Assembly (NCBI RefSeq): GCF_029395495.1
Contig: NZ_CP113918.1
Location: 1,922,001-1,986,000, forward strand
Origin: Bifidobacterium sp. ESL0769
GTDB lineage: Bacteria; Actinomycetota; Actinomycetes; Actinomycetales; Bifidobacteriaceae
Length of the DNA stretch: 64,000 bases
Direction: 5' to 3'
Numbering within the stretch: position 1 is the first letter of the stretch; each line of letters opens with the position of its first letter. The position numbers and the translations under genes were made by a program. Positions 18,839 through 26,314 of this stretch are shown in pieces. The notes under the pieces were generated by a model. The model made no database searches. It was not told where the DNA came from and worked only from the letters and a program-made list of their open reading frames with translations.

Positions 18839-18901
18839 TTAGGGCAAACTAGATTTACAGGTACCAGCTTGAAACAGGTCGATATCCATATACCACCCCA
18901 T
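18839..18901 (-). CDS. Putative 20-codon upstream ORF (leader peptide) before BspA-type gene 2
   Basis: An ATG at 18901 with AAGGAG eight bases upstream (18910-18915) opens a 20-codon frame (MGWYMDIDLFQ, then AGTCKSSLP and TAA), ending 23 bp before the GTG of the surface-protein gene. It is out of frame with that gene. Its codons 4-6 fall in one arm of an inverted repeat (TATATGGAT at 18884-18892, ATCCATATA at 18830-18838) whose other arm abuts the downstream AAAGGGG ribosome binding site. I infer a translated leader that could affect access to that site. No homologue is recognised. Confidence 0.45.
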   Translation of the reverse strand: MGWYMDIDLFQAGTCKSSLP

Positions 18902-19077
18902 ATAGATTTCTCCTTTGCAGCAAATTGTAACACAATCGAAAGAAATGCATTAGACGGTGTTTCTTGATTTGTCTATAATAAATCGCTAATCACATGAAAC
19001 CTGTATAAAAACATCGATCTCGGCGATGAGAACAAAACGCATGGCCGTTCTACCGACCATGAGCAACACATAAATAT

Positions 19078-19120
19078 AGGAAGTGGCGGTTGGCAAATGT
19101 GATGCCAACCGCCACTTCCT
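19078..19120 (-). terminator. Terminator of BspA-type gene 3
   Basis: An 18-bp perfect inverted repeat (arm AGGAAGTGGCGGTTGGCA, 7-nt loop) starts 41 bp past the stop at 19162. The tail on the minus strand is ATATTTATG. Confidence 0.75.
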
Positions 19121-19161
19121 TCAATCATCAGGGCCTTTCCCGTTGCCGGGAAGAGGACGAA

Positions 19162-22100
19162 TCAGACAGAGACACCGTTGCCGGTCGCGCCGTTATAATA
19201 CTGGGCGTTCTTCTTGTCATTCCGCTTGTTCTTCTCGTAGATGTACGTCGAGACGACAATCACAATCAGAAGCAACAGGAGCAGGAGCCACCACCAGTTG
19301 AAGATGTTATGGTTCTGAGCCTTCACCTCCGGGGCGGGAGGATTCGCGAAAGCGCACCTCGGCAAGCCCTCGTAATCCGAATCGCTCCACTCAGCAGGCG
19401 TGCCGTAAGCCGTCTCGTCGGCCTCGAGCCACGCGACCTTGTTGGCGTTCTTCTTCTTGTTGTTCAGCCTACGAGCCACGTCGTCAGGCATGCACTTCGG
19501 GCGAGCCTTCTTCGGGGCATTCGTCTTCACCTTGCTGTCCTGCTGATCCTTAGGTGCAGGAGTCTGGGAGGGCTGGGTAGGAACCGGAGCGGTTGCATTC
19601 GGGGATACACCTACGGTCACACGGTAGGGAGCGTAACGGTAGACGACAGAAGCCTGCGGAGCCAACGCAGCGGGTTGCACAGTGACCGCTCCACCGTTAT
19701 TGCCGTTGTTGCCATTGTTTCCGTTATTCCCACCGTTGTTGTTGCCACCGGGTTGCGGACCTGGAGCCGGTGCGGGAGCTGGAGCAGGTGCCGGGCTAGG
19801 AGCTGGCGGTTCCGGTGCCGGGCTAGGCGCAGGTGCGGGCGCGGGCGCAGGAGCAGGAGCAGGAGTCTTCGTCCACTGGGCATAGAGCGTGGTCTTGCCA
19901 GGCTTGACGCTGATAATGTTGCCCACCCGATAGATACCTCGGCTACCGTCCCGAGCGGTGCTCCAGCCGATAAAGGTGTAGCCTTCGACCGTGTAGCCGC
20001 TGGCCAGAACCTGACGATCCTGATTAATCCAGTTGCCCACCTGATTGGCAGGTTGCACGTCAAAGGCATCATCAGCCATAGAGCCCGTTGCCGTCAGCCC
20101 CTGGGGTGCGTTGGCCACATAATGGATGCCATAATGTGCCGGCTGCTTTTGAATCGTGGTGGCAGGGACGGAAGACTTCTTCCACTGGGCATAGAGCTTG
20201 ATGTTCTGGCCACGGGTGAAGCCCTTGACGACATCGCCCTTCTTGTAGGCCTTCTGTCCGCCGTTGGCGTCGGTATTCCAGCCCTTGAAGGCATATCCGT
20301 CAACAGTGAATGCAGAATCAGGAGCCGTGATCTCGATCTTCGAGGCATCAGGCCCAGCCTTACGAATGGTATCGAGAGAGCCAGTGAGCGTCGAGCCTTG
20401 AGGCGCGTTTCCGTCAAAGCTCAGCTCAGCGAATTCCTGCCAGACATAGGTGCCGCCTTCGAATCCAGAAGCCTGGGTCAACGCAGCCAAGGAGGCGTTA
20501 TCGTCAGAAGAATCGCTCACCCAGCTGCCATCGCTCTTCGTCCAACGACTGGTATAGCCGTCGGCCTCAACAGCACCGGAAGCATCGGGCTGGAAGCCAA
20601 AGGAGGACGAACCCGGAATCCTGGTATGCGGACCAAGCTTCAGGGATTTCACACCATATGGGAAAACATTTGTGCCCGAAGTTACGGCACGGGTATCCCA
20701 ACCGGAAAGATCAATCGTGGTGAAAGCGAAATCACCGTTGAACATGGAGGTCATATCGGCGACCTTGGAAACATTCCAGTGTGAAAGCCCCTTGATTTCG
20801 GTCAGTTGCTGCTGACCGTCGAACATGTAACTCATGCCAGTGACGTTCGAGGTATCCCAACCAGTCAGGTCCAAAGATTTCAACGAGCCGGAATGATTGA
20901 AACCGGAGTAGAACATCATCGTCATATCAGTTACCTTGCTGGTATTGAAATCGTCAAGGCCCTTGATCTCCGTCAATGAATAAGCACCAGTGAACATATA
21001 GTGCATAGACGTAGCAGCATTGGTATGCCAACCGGTCAGGTCAAGGGAGGTGAGTGAAGAATCTTCGTCGAACATACTCGTAAACCACCTATTCTGGCTC
21101 ACGTCCCAGTTTTCAAGACCTGGTAATTCTGTCAAATTGGGCATATCATAGAATATTCCCTGCATATTCGTGACGTTGCCCATTCCCCAACCGGAAACAT
21201 CGCCAACAGAGCTGATGCCGGTGTCACTGAACATCCATTCCGCACATTCGTCTTTGCTGAGATTCCAATTCGACAAATCGCCGACACTGGTAAGTTTGAA
21301 ATTATATGCAAACATATCCTGGGTATTGGTATTGTTGCTCATATCCCAGCCAGACAAATCGCCAACAGAAGTCAGCTTCGAATTAGAATCAGTATCCGTC
21401 CGAAACATCATAGATGTGTCGGTGACAGCCGAGGTATCCCAATCGTCAAGTCCGGTTACCGCAGTCAATACAGTATCATCGTCGAACAAATCGCGTAAAT
21501 TGATGGACACATGAGTCTTCCATTTACTGGAAGCCTTGACACCAGGAAGACCTGCACCCGGTGCGGTACGACCAGCGCCCCAACCGGTCAGGTCAACAGT
21601 CTGGAGCTTGGGATCATTAGCGAAGAACGAGGTCAAATCCAAAGTACCGGTCTGCCCTTGAAGAAGGCTAAAATCAAGGTCGCCGACATTGTCGATGCTC
21701 TCCAGATTATCATATCCGCCACAGTCGAATCGGCTTCCGGGCACGAAATGCGTGTTGGGAGCATCATCAAACACAATGCGGACGATATTGTCCCTTATTA
21801 CCTTGTTCGATTGATAAGACCACAATATGTCAGTAGGCGAACCCCTATAGTGAGCACCAAGCACACCCGAACCGATATGCATCACATACTGGTTCGGCGT
21901 TGTTTCCTTTACATACCAGTGCACTTTTTGACTGCCATCGGCGTTACCGCCGAAATCCCCTTGAATCTTAATGGAAGGATCCGGGTCATCCTGCGTCGCT
22001 GGAGCCGGATCCTGTCTGGCTTGCACAGCTGGAGCCTGCTTGGCCTGCGTATCGGCCTTTGCCGAGGTTTGCGCCTTAGTAGGCTGGGTGCCAGCCTGCG

Positions 22101-22374
22101 GCGTCGTCGCGGAATCGCCCTGCTTTGCCTGCGACATCGCAGAAGTCGTTCCCGGCTGGGAACCGGCCGGTTGCTTCGCCTCGATATTCACTTCACCGGG
22201 CTTGTTCGTGGAAAGCCCGGCATTATCATTTTGAGACTTTTGAACCACTTGAGTGGTCGGTTGTGCGTCGGCAGTACTTGAGCTGGCCTCATCGGCAGAT
22301 GCCACCACGCCGGTACCAAGAGCCATTGCCGAGGCGACAAGCAGACCAATCACCGCCTTGTTCCACGATCTCAT
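19162..22374 (-). CDS. BspA-family surface protein 3 (1070 aa), membrane-anchored
   Basis: This is a close paralogue of BspA-type gene 2 with the same order: signal peptide RSWNKAVIGLLVASAMALG ... ASADEAS; Gln/Thr/Ala-rich spacer; GDFGGNADGSQKVHWYVKE domain; DUF285/BspA repeats (WDTSNVTGMSYMF, WNVSKVADMTSMF); two Listeria-Bacteroides repeats ending LYAQW; a Pro-Ala stalk (PAPAPAPAPAP) and an Asn-Gly run (GGNNGNNGNNGNN). Cys961 and Cys1007 form the juxtamembrane module, with the same 46-residue spacing as gene 2. Then come WWWLLLLLLLIVIVVSTYIY and a Lys/Asn-rich tail. The start is ATG 22374, because AAGG lies five bases upstream and the signal peptide aligns with its paralogues; upstream ATGs at 22377 and 22437 are in frame. 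The gene is divergent from the first LytTR/DUF3021 operon. Confidence 0.85.
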   Translation of the reverse strand: MRSWNKAVIGLLVASAMALGTGVVASADEASSSTADAQPTTQVVQKSQNDNAGLSTNKPGEVNIEAKQPAGSQPGTTSAMSQAKQGDSATTPQAGTQPTKAQTSAKADTQAKQAPAVQARQDPAPATQDDPDPSIKIQGDFGGNADGSQKVHWYVKETTPNQYVMHIGSGVLGAHYRGSPTDILWSYQSNKVIRDNIVRIVFDDAPNTHFVPGSRFDCGGYDNLESIDNVGDLDFSLLQGQTGTLDLTSFFANDPKLQTVDLTGWGAGRTAPGAGLPGVKASSKWKTHVSINLRDLFDDDTVLTAVTGLDDWDTSAVTDTSMMFRTDTDSNSKLTSVGDLSGWDMSNNTNTQDMFAYNFKLTSVGDLSNWNLSKDECAEWMFSDTGISSVGDVSGWGMGNVTNMQGIFYDMPNLTELPGLENWDVSQNRWFTSMFDEDSSLTSLDLTGWHTNAATSMHYMFTGAYSLTEIKGLDDFNTSKVTDMTMMFYSGFNHSGSLKSLDLTGWDTSNVTGMSYMFDGQQQLTEIKGLSHWNVSKVADMTSMFNGDFAFTTIDLSGWDTRAVTSGTNVFPYGVKSLKLGPHTRIPGSSSFGFQPDASGAVEADGYTSRWTKSDGSWVSDSSDDNASLAALTQASGFEGGTYVWQEFAELSFDGNAPQGSTLTGSLDTIRKAGPDASKIEITAPDSAFTVDGYAFKGWNTDANGGQKAYKKGDVVKGFTRGQNIKLYAQWKKSSVPATTIQKQPAHYGIHYVANAPQGLTATGSMADDAFDVQPANQVGNWINQDRQVLASGYTVEGYTFIGWSTARDGSRGIYRVGNIISVKPGKTTLYAQWTKTPAPAPAPAPAPAPSPAPEPPAPSPAPAPAPAPAPGPQPGGNNNGGNNGNNGNNGNNGGAVTVQPAALAPQASVVYRYAPYRVTVGVSPNATAPVPTQPSQTPAPKDQQDSKVKTNAPKKARPKCMPDDVARRLNNKKKNANKVAWLEADETAYGTPAEWSDSDYEGLPRCAFANPPAPEVKAQNHNIFNWWWLLLLLLLIVIVVSTYIYEKNKRNDKKNAQYYNGATGNGVSV

Positions 22375-22412
22375 CATTTCCTTCTTTCTCTTATACATCG
22401 TGATACGACTCT

Positions 22413-22448
22413 GATTTATTGGCAAAACTAAAACCATGCCAATAAATC
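22413..22448 (-). promoter_or_regulatory. 12-bp inverted repeat in the leader of BspA-type gene 3
   Basis: Perfect arms GATTTATTGGCA and TGCCAATAAATC are separated by 12 bases and end 38 bp before the start codon. It could be an operator or an RNA hairpin in the 5' leader. There is no T-run directly after it. Confidence 0.5.
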
Positions 22449-22512
22449 TGACTTTAAATTCATGTACATCGTTTAACGCTACATTAATCAGATTCGTATT
22501 TAAAAATCCTCA

Positions 22513-22546
22513 AGCCAAACGGTCAAAAATTGCAGGTAAAAGGTAC
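22513..22546 (-). promoter_or_regulatory. Candidate LytTR binding site (tandem half-sites)
   Basis: On the minus strand ACCTTTTAC and ACCGTTTGG are direct half-sites with ACC starts 21 bp apart (12-bp spacer). This is the arrangement known for LytTR-domain activators (AgrA, HdrR/BrsR type). The site lies about 140 bp upstream of BspA-type gene 3; TTGACC overlaps the second half-site and could be a -35, with TTAAAT 17 bp on as -10. The assignment is by pattern only. Confidence 0.45.
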
Positions 22547-22548
22547 AA

Positions 22549-23037
22549 AAATAAGGGCGAAAAGTATCGGAATGAATGAAGATCCATCATGCAACTTTAT
22601 CCTTCCCACTACAATGAGCAAAAAGAATTACACCATCGCCAAACCACGAAGATTACCGACAATAAAGCCATTTCTGTCATCATTTTTAATAAGCAAAGTA
22701 TGCGATTCCTTATTTATTAGACATGTCAATCCTTTTAATTACGATAGACGATTCAAGAACTATTGCTCGATTTACAACAAGGAAATATCCGACAGAGGCG
22801 AAAGCATATATAATGAAGCAACGAAGTGGTTGTTCAGCAATGGAGCATTTAGGCCCCAAATATTGCGCAAGTATGACAAGAATGTCTGGACTGCCTATCA
22901 GGCTACTTAAACAAACAAAGTATGAGTTAATTAACCGGTAAGTGTATATTTATAAACATGTCTTACGTATGAATCGGGGAAAGCAAGAGCGGGGACTTCT
23001 CATACACAGGCATATAACGGGGAAAGAACAGGCATTT
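22549..23037. other. AT-rich intergenic region before LytTR gene 1
   Basis: This stretch has a clearly lower GC content than its neighbours and presumably holds the promoter of the LytTR/DUF3021 operon. An open frame of 126 codons (22530-22910) and one of 72 codons (22723-22941) cross it, but neither has a Shine-Dalgarno, GC-rich third positions or a recognisable product. I see no other structure. Confidence 0.4.
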
Positions 23038-23526
23038 ATGAGTATCACGTTCCGAGCAAATCCTGACCTGTCGGACGACGAACTAAACGTCATCATCGAG
23101 GCGGCGAAGCCCAGTGACGAAGCAATGCAGCTTATGCAGGGTATCAGAAAAATAACCCGGCTGAACACCTCCACAATCGTGGTCAACACCGAAGAATCGT
23201 TGGAGCTCATACCCATCGCGTCAATCATCGCCGTCGAAGTACATGACGACATGCTGCTGCTGCGGCTGATACAGAACAAAGCTGCGACGCAAAATCCGCG
23301 AGCCCCGAGCAACACGATCGCCACGCGCGACACACTTGCCCACTTCTTACGGCGTCTGCCCAACGAATTCGTGAGAATTTCGCGCCAGAGCGTCATCAAC
23401 ATCAATCATCTGCGATCATTAAAATTGAGCTATTCCGGCAATATGATAGCCAGCCTTGACGCCGAGATAGATGAGACCGTAGGACGACGATACGTAGCCG
23501 ACCTGAGAAAAATAATAGGAGCATAG
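23038..23526 (+). CDS. LytTR-domain DNA-binding regulator 1
   Basis: This 162-aa protein has an N-terminal part (MSITFRANPDLSDDELNVII, EAMQLMQGIRKI) and a C-terminal LytTR DNA-binding domain from about residue 65. The latter has IPIASIIAVEVHDDMLLLRL, TIATRDTLAHFLRRLP, and the signature FVRISRQSVININHLRSLKL followed by VGRRYVADLRK. There is no receiver domain, so it is a stand-alone LytTR regulator. The start is ATG 23038 (AGG eight bases upstream), which gives the same 162-aa length as the paralogue at 25061. The stop TAG is two bases before the TTG of the DUF3021 gene, so the pair is an operon. Such pairs match LytTR regulatory systems, in which the membrane partner restrains the activator. 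Its likely targets are the adjacent surface-protein genes (inference). Confidence 0.85.
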   Translation: MSITFRANPDLSDDELNVIIEAAKPSDEAMQLMQGIRKITRLNTSTIVVNTEESLELIPIASIIAVEVHDDMLLLRLIQNKAATQNPRAPSNTIATRDTLAHFLRRLPNEFVRISRQSVININHLRSLKLSYSGNMIASLDAEIDETVGRRYVADLRKIIGA

Positions 23527-23528
23527 GC

Positions 23529-24125
23529 TTGCAATACCAAGAAAAATCGGCCGAGAACTTTTTGAATGGTGATACGAAAAATATCGGAGATACCGGAATC
23601 AGCGGTACGAAACAACCATCCGTCGACATCGATTTCGATTTCAACGAATGCAACGACCACGACGGACATTACAGCCACTCCAACCGATTGCCGACGCGGG
23701 GTGAATCATGGCCGCGCGCCATCCTGAGCTATGCCATCAAAGGCATACTGTTCGGCTCGGCGGGCGCGGTCTTGATTGAGATATTCATTCCCGGCTGGAT
23801 TCCGATCACCAGGCTGGGAATGCTGACGATGCTCCTGATCGACGCACTGATCGGCATCGTCACACTCGTCTTGCAGCGTTCCGACCTGCCGCTGTTCGTC
23901 ATCATCCCCACGCACCTGATCTGTACCTTGCTAATCTGCATCGGCTGGATCTATATCAACGGCTGGCAATGGCACGTCTTCCACGAGGAGCTCACCCTTT
24001 TCGTGGTCGGGTTCATCGTGGTGTACGTCGTGATCTGGGCTGGCATACTGTTCTATTTCAATTTCATCGCCAGCAACATCAACAGACGCTTGAGTGACAG
24101 AAAGCATATGCGCCGCAAGAACTGA
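23529..24125 (+). CDS. DUF3021-type four-helix membrane partner of LytTR regulator 1
   Basis: This 198-aa membrane protein has about 70 polar residues and then four helices: ILSYAIKGILFGSAGAVLIEI, LTMLLIDALIGIVTLVL, LFVIIPTHLICTLLICIGW, LFVVGFIVVYVVIWAGILF. A basic tail (RRLSDRKHMRRKN) follows. This is the DUF3021 pattern. The start is TTG 23529 with AGGAG nine bases upstream; no ATG lies before the first helix. In LytTR regulatory systems the membrane protein inhibits its cognate regulator; that role is inferred from gene order. It converges on the small surface-protein gene, with 14 bp between stops and no terminator visible. Confidence 0.75.
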   Translation: MQYQEKSAENFLNGDTKNIGDTGISGTKQPSVDIDFDFNECNDHDGHYSHSNRLPTRGESWPRAILSYAIKGILFGSAGAVLIEIFIPGWIPITRLGMLTMLLIDALIGIVTLVLQRSDLPLFVIIPTHLICTLLICIGWIYINGWQWHVFHEELTLFVVGFIVVYVVIWAGILFYFNFIASNINRRLSDRKHMRRKN

Positions 24126-24139
24126 AAAAATCTGGCCGC

Positions 24140-24730
24140 TTACCTGACCACGAACCGGCCGTTGCAATGATGCGCATACATATTGCGCTTGTCTTTGCTG
24201 GTTTCGTGATGGTAGGTCATGGCCAAAATCGCAAAAACGACGACGGCAAACACCGCCAGCACCGACCAGTTGAAACGCAAGGCTGTGTCTGCGGAAATCG
24301 CGCTGCGAGCCTGGCCCGTCGTGCATTGCTGGACCTCAATATGCTCATTCTGGTCGCAAATCGCGTTGTCACCCGCGGCATCGCCGTCATTAGGGCCTTC
24401 GATAGGCGTGACGGGAACCTTGTGGCCTTGTGGAACCGGGGTGGTGGGAGCACTCTGTGAAGGAGTATTCTGTGCAGAATTGTTCTGCGAGGGAGCATTC
24501 TGTTGCGAAAGCTGCGAAGTAGTGACCTTCGAAGTGGCATCCTGAGAAGGATTATTCTGCAAAACGGCATCATTTGAAGGAATGTTGTGCAAACTATCGC
24601 CCTGAACGGCAGCGACAATCGGGTAGGCATCGACGGCGTTGGAATTCACGGCTGCGTTCGCGGCGACGGGCGCAACACCCATAGTCGCCGCTACGCACAA
24701 ACCAATCAGAATCCTCTTCAACGCCTTCAT
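24140..24730 (-). CDS. Small secreted, membrane-anchored protein (196 aa) resembling a repeat-less BspA-type protein
   Basis: The signal peptide KRILIGLCVAATMGVAPVAA ends at ANAAV. It is followed by an Asn/Gln/Ser/Pro-rich linker with QNxPSQ-like repeats (QNNPSQ, QNAPSQ, QNTPSQ), then ICDQNEHIEVQQCTT with two cysteines 12 residues apart, a C-terminal membrane span FNWSVLAVFAVVVFAILAMTY and a basic tail. This is the same order as the large surface proteins (signal, disordered stalk, cysteine pair, anchor) without the BspA and Listeria-Bacteroides domains. No homologous family is recognised. ATG 24730 has GAGGGAAACG upstream. It is divergent from the second LytTR operon, and they share the 330-bp intergenic region. 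Confidence 0.75.
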   Translation of the reverse strand: MKALKRILIGLCVAATMGVAPVAANAAVNSNAVDAYPIVAAVQGDSLHNIPSNDAVLQNNPSQDATSKVTTSQLSQQNAPSQNNSAQNTPSQSAPTTPVPQGHKVPVTPIEGPNDGDAAGDNAICDQNEHIEVQQCTTGQARSAISADTALRFNWSVLAVFAVVVFAILAMTYHHETSKDKRNMYAHHCNGRFVVR

Positions 24731-25060
24731 CGTTTCCCTCGACTAGCTCACTTTCCTTTATTCAGACCCTCTTCGCTTACGTTTCGTGTCCAAGGATCTT
24801 GCTAACTATGCCATCAATAAAGATACCACGGTACACCGGAGGACCACGCAATCGTCTCAAGCCAATCACACGTTTCATTGGTTAAACGGTATTGAATAAG
24901 TGGTGAAAACAATGTTATTACGACAAATTGTGTAGCTATTCATACATATTATGTATTATTGTAGAGACGGTACTTGTGAGAGCTTTGATATGGCAATGTA
25001 TGCCCTTTCATAAGCGGATTGATTCTTCCTACTGACCAGAAGAAAGACTGGGTGGAGCAT
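24731..25060. promoter_or_regulatory. Divergent intergenic region between the small surface protein and LytTR gene 2
   Basis: No gene is seen. The minus strand contains TACCGTTTAACC (complement of 24890-24901), which resembles a LytTR half-site, but I find no second half-site at 21 bp. An AT-rich stretch (24900-24965, with TATTATGTATTATTG) is a plausible promoter region. The LytTR ribosome binding site is TGGAG just before 25061. Confidence 0.4.
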
Positions 25061-25549
25061 ATGAGCATCACGTTCCGCGCGAATCCTGATTTGCCTAAAG
25101 GCAGCGTGAATATCATTGTCGAAGCGAACGAAGCAACCGAGGAAACCGTCCAACTGATGCAGTCAATCAAAACGCTGCAACGGCGCAACATGACTACCAT
25201 CGCCATTGAAACCGACGGCAGCTACGAAATCATACCGACCGCCGCCATCGTCGCCGTGGAGGTCGACGGCGAGATGCTCGACATCCAGATTCTTGTCAGC
25301 CAAGGCGACACCGCACGAAAAGGTCAGCTGATCACCACTCTGACTACCCACGACACGCTCGTCCATTTCATGACGCGGCTGCCTACCGAATTCGTTCGCA
25401 TATCGCGCCAGGCGCTGATTAACATACGCCACCTGCGCTCCCTAAAACTCAGTTATTCCGGCAATATGAGCGCAAGCCTCGACGGCGGCAAGGAAGAGAT
25501 TGTCGGTCGACGCTATGTACCGGGTCTTCGTGAAGTGATTGGAGCATAA
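25061..25549 (+). CDS. LytTR-domain DNA-binding regulator 2
   Basis: This 162-aa paralogue of LytTR regulator 1 has the same start (MSITFRANPDLPKGSVNIIV) and the same C-terminal signature FVRISRQALINIRHLRSLKL, with VGRRYVPGLRE. It also contains IPTAAIVAVEVDGEMLDIQI and TLTTHDTLVHFMTRLP. It has no receiver domain. The start is ATG 25061, with TGGAG upstream and alignment to the paralogue; the open frame extends back to 25019. It ends 2 bp before the DUF3021 gene 2 start, so the pair is a coupled operon. The operon is divergent from the small surface protein gene and convergent on BspA-type gene 4. Its targets are inferred to be nearby surface genes and possibly its own operon. Confidence 0.85.
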   Translation: MSITFRANPDLPKGSVNIIVEANEATEETVQLMQSIKTLQRRNMTTIAIETDGSYEIIPTAAIVAVEVDGEMLDIQILVSQGDTARKGQLITTLTTHDTLVHFMTRLPTEFVRISRQALINIRHLRSLKLSYSGNMSASLDGGKEEIVGRRYVPGLREVIGA

Positions 25550-25551
25550 CG

Positions 25552-26130
25552 ATGAAGAAATTGCACAGCCCAGCCGGTAGTTTCAGCACTTTGTTGCGGC
25601 CTTCGCGCAATGAGTCGAAGTTTGCCATGATTTTGAACTACGCCATCAAGGGGCCGATGATCGGCTCACTGACGGTGGCTGTCATCGAACTGTTCCTGCC
25701 CGGATGGATGCCCATCGGTCGAATGAGCATGGGCACGATGCTCATCATCGACGTCATCTTGGGAGAGCTGACGTTGGCGCTGTTTTGGAGCGACCTGCCT
25801 TGGTCCATCATCATTCCGCTGCAAGGGTTCTCCACTCTGGCGCTTTCGGTGTTGTGGGTCTATATCACCGGCGGGAAATCGCATCTGTTCAGCGACGAGA
25901 TGCTCGTTTTCGTCGTCCTGTTTATCGTGCTTTATATCTGTGCCTGGCTGGTAATCTTGCTTTATTCGCGGGCGATCACCGAAGGAATGAACCAACATCT
26001 GAACGCACGTCTCTCTACTTTCAAAGCCAAAACCTACAACGATGGTGCGAGCGATGCTGACGAAGGCGTCGAAAGCAGCGAAAGTCTTGGGAACGCTAGC
26101 GCTGAAACCGAGCAAACTCAATATAAATAA
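25552..26130 (+). CDS. DUF3021-type four-helix membrane partner of LytTR regulator 2
   Basis: This 192-aa protein parallels the membrane protein at 23529. It has a short N-terminus (MKKLHSPAGSFSTLLRPSRN), then four helices: LNYAIKGPMIGSLTVAVIEL, MGTMLIIDVILGELTLALFW, IIIPLQGFSTLALSVLWVYI, LVFVVLFIVLYICAWLVILL. A soluble Ser/Glu/Ala-rich C-terminus of about 50 residues follows. The conserved AIKG, LPGWMPIGRM and YITGGK segments also occur in the first copy (AIKG, IPGWIPITRL, YINGWQ). ATG 25552 follows the LytTR stop by two bases, with GGAGCATAACG as overlapping ribosome binding site. The role as membrane-bound antagonist of the LytTR protein is inferred from known LytTR regulatory systems. Confidence 0.78.
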   Translation: MKKLHSPAGSFSTLLRPSRNESKFAMILNYAIKGPMIGSLTVAVIELFLPGWMPIGRMSMGTMLIIDVILGELTLALFWSDLPWSIIIPLQGFSTLALSVLWVYITGGKSHLFSDEMLVFVVLFIVLYICAWLVILLYSRAITEGMNQHLNARLSTFKAKTYNDGASDADEGVESSESLGNASAETEQTQYK

Positions 26131-26223
26131 TCCGCTCTTCGACCCCTCTGGTAAAAAGTGAAGAAAACGCGGGCATGACTTTAGCCATGCAATCAGTAAA
26201 TGCTCTCTTCAACTGTGATAACG

Positions 26224-26262
26224 AAAGTGCCTGTCACCGAACGAATCAGTGACAGGCACTTT
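26224..26262. terminator. Bidirectional terminator between DUF3021 gene 2 and BspA-type gene 4
   Basis: A 14-bp perfect inverted repeat (AAAGTGCCTGTCAC / GTGACAGGCACTTT, 11-nt loop) lies between the two convergent stops at 26130 and 26315. It has short T-rich tails on both strands. Confidence 0.7.
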
Positions 26263-26314
26263 GCTTTCGTAACTTTTCAGGCGGTTAATGCGCCATCCAC
26301 GTTACTTTTGGAAA

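Noticed and set aside
19618..22000. Pseudogene or frameshift in BspA-type gene 3 caused by its low-complexity stalk
   Set aside because: The frame is continuous from signal peptide to membrane anchor and matches its paralogue throughout.
22530..22941. Two open frames (126 and 72 codons) in the AT-rich region before LytTR gene 1
   Set aside because: They lack ribosome binding sites, codon bias and recognisable families, and overlap in different frames. They look like chance frames in AT-rich sequence.
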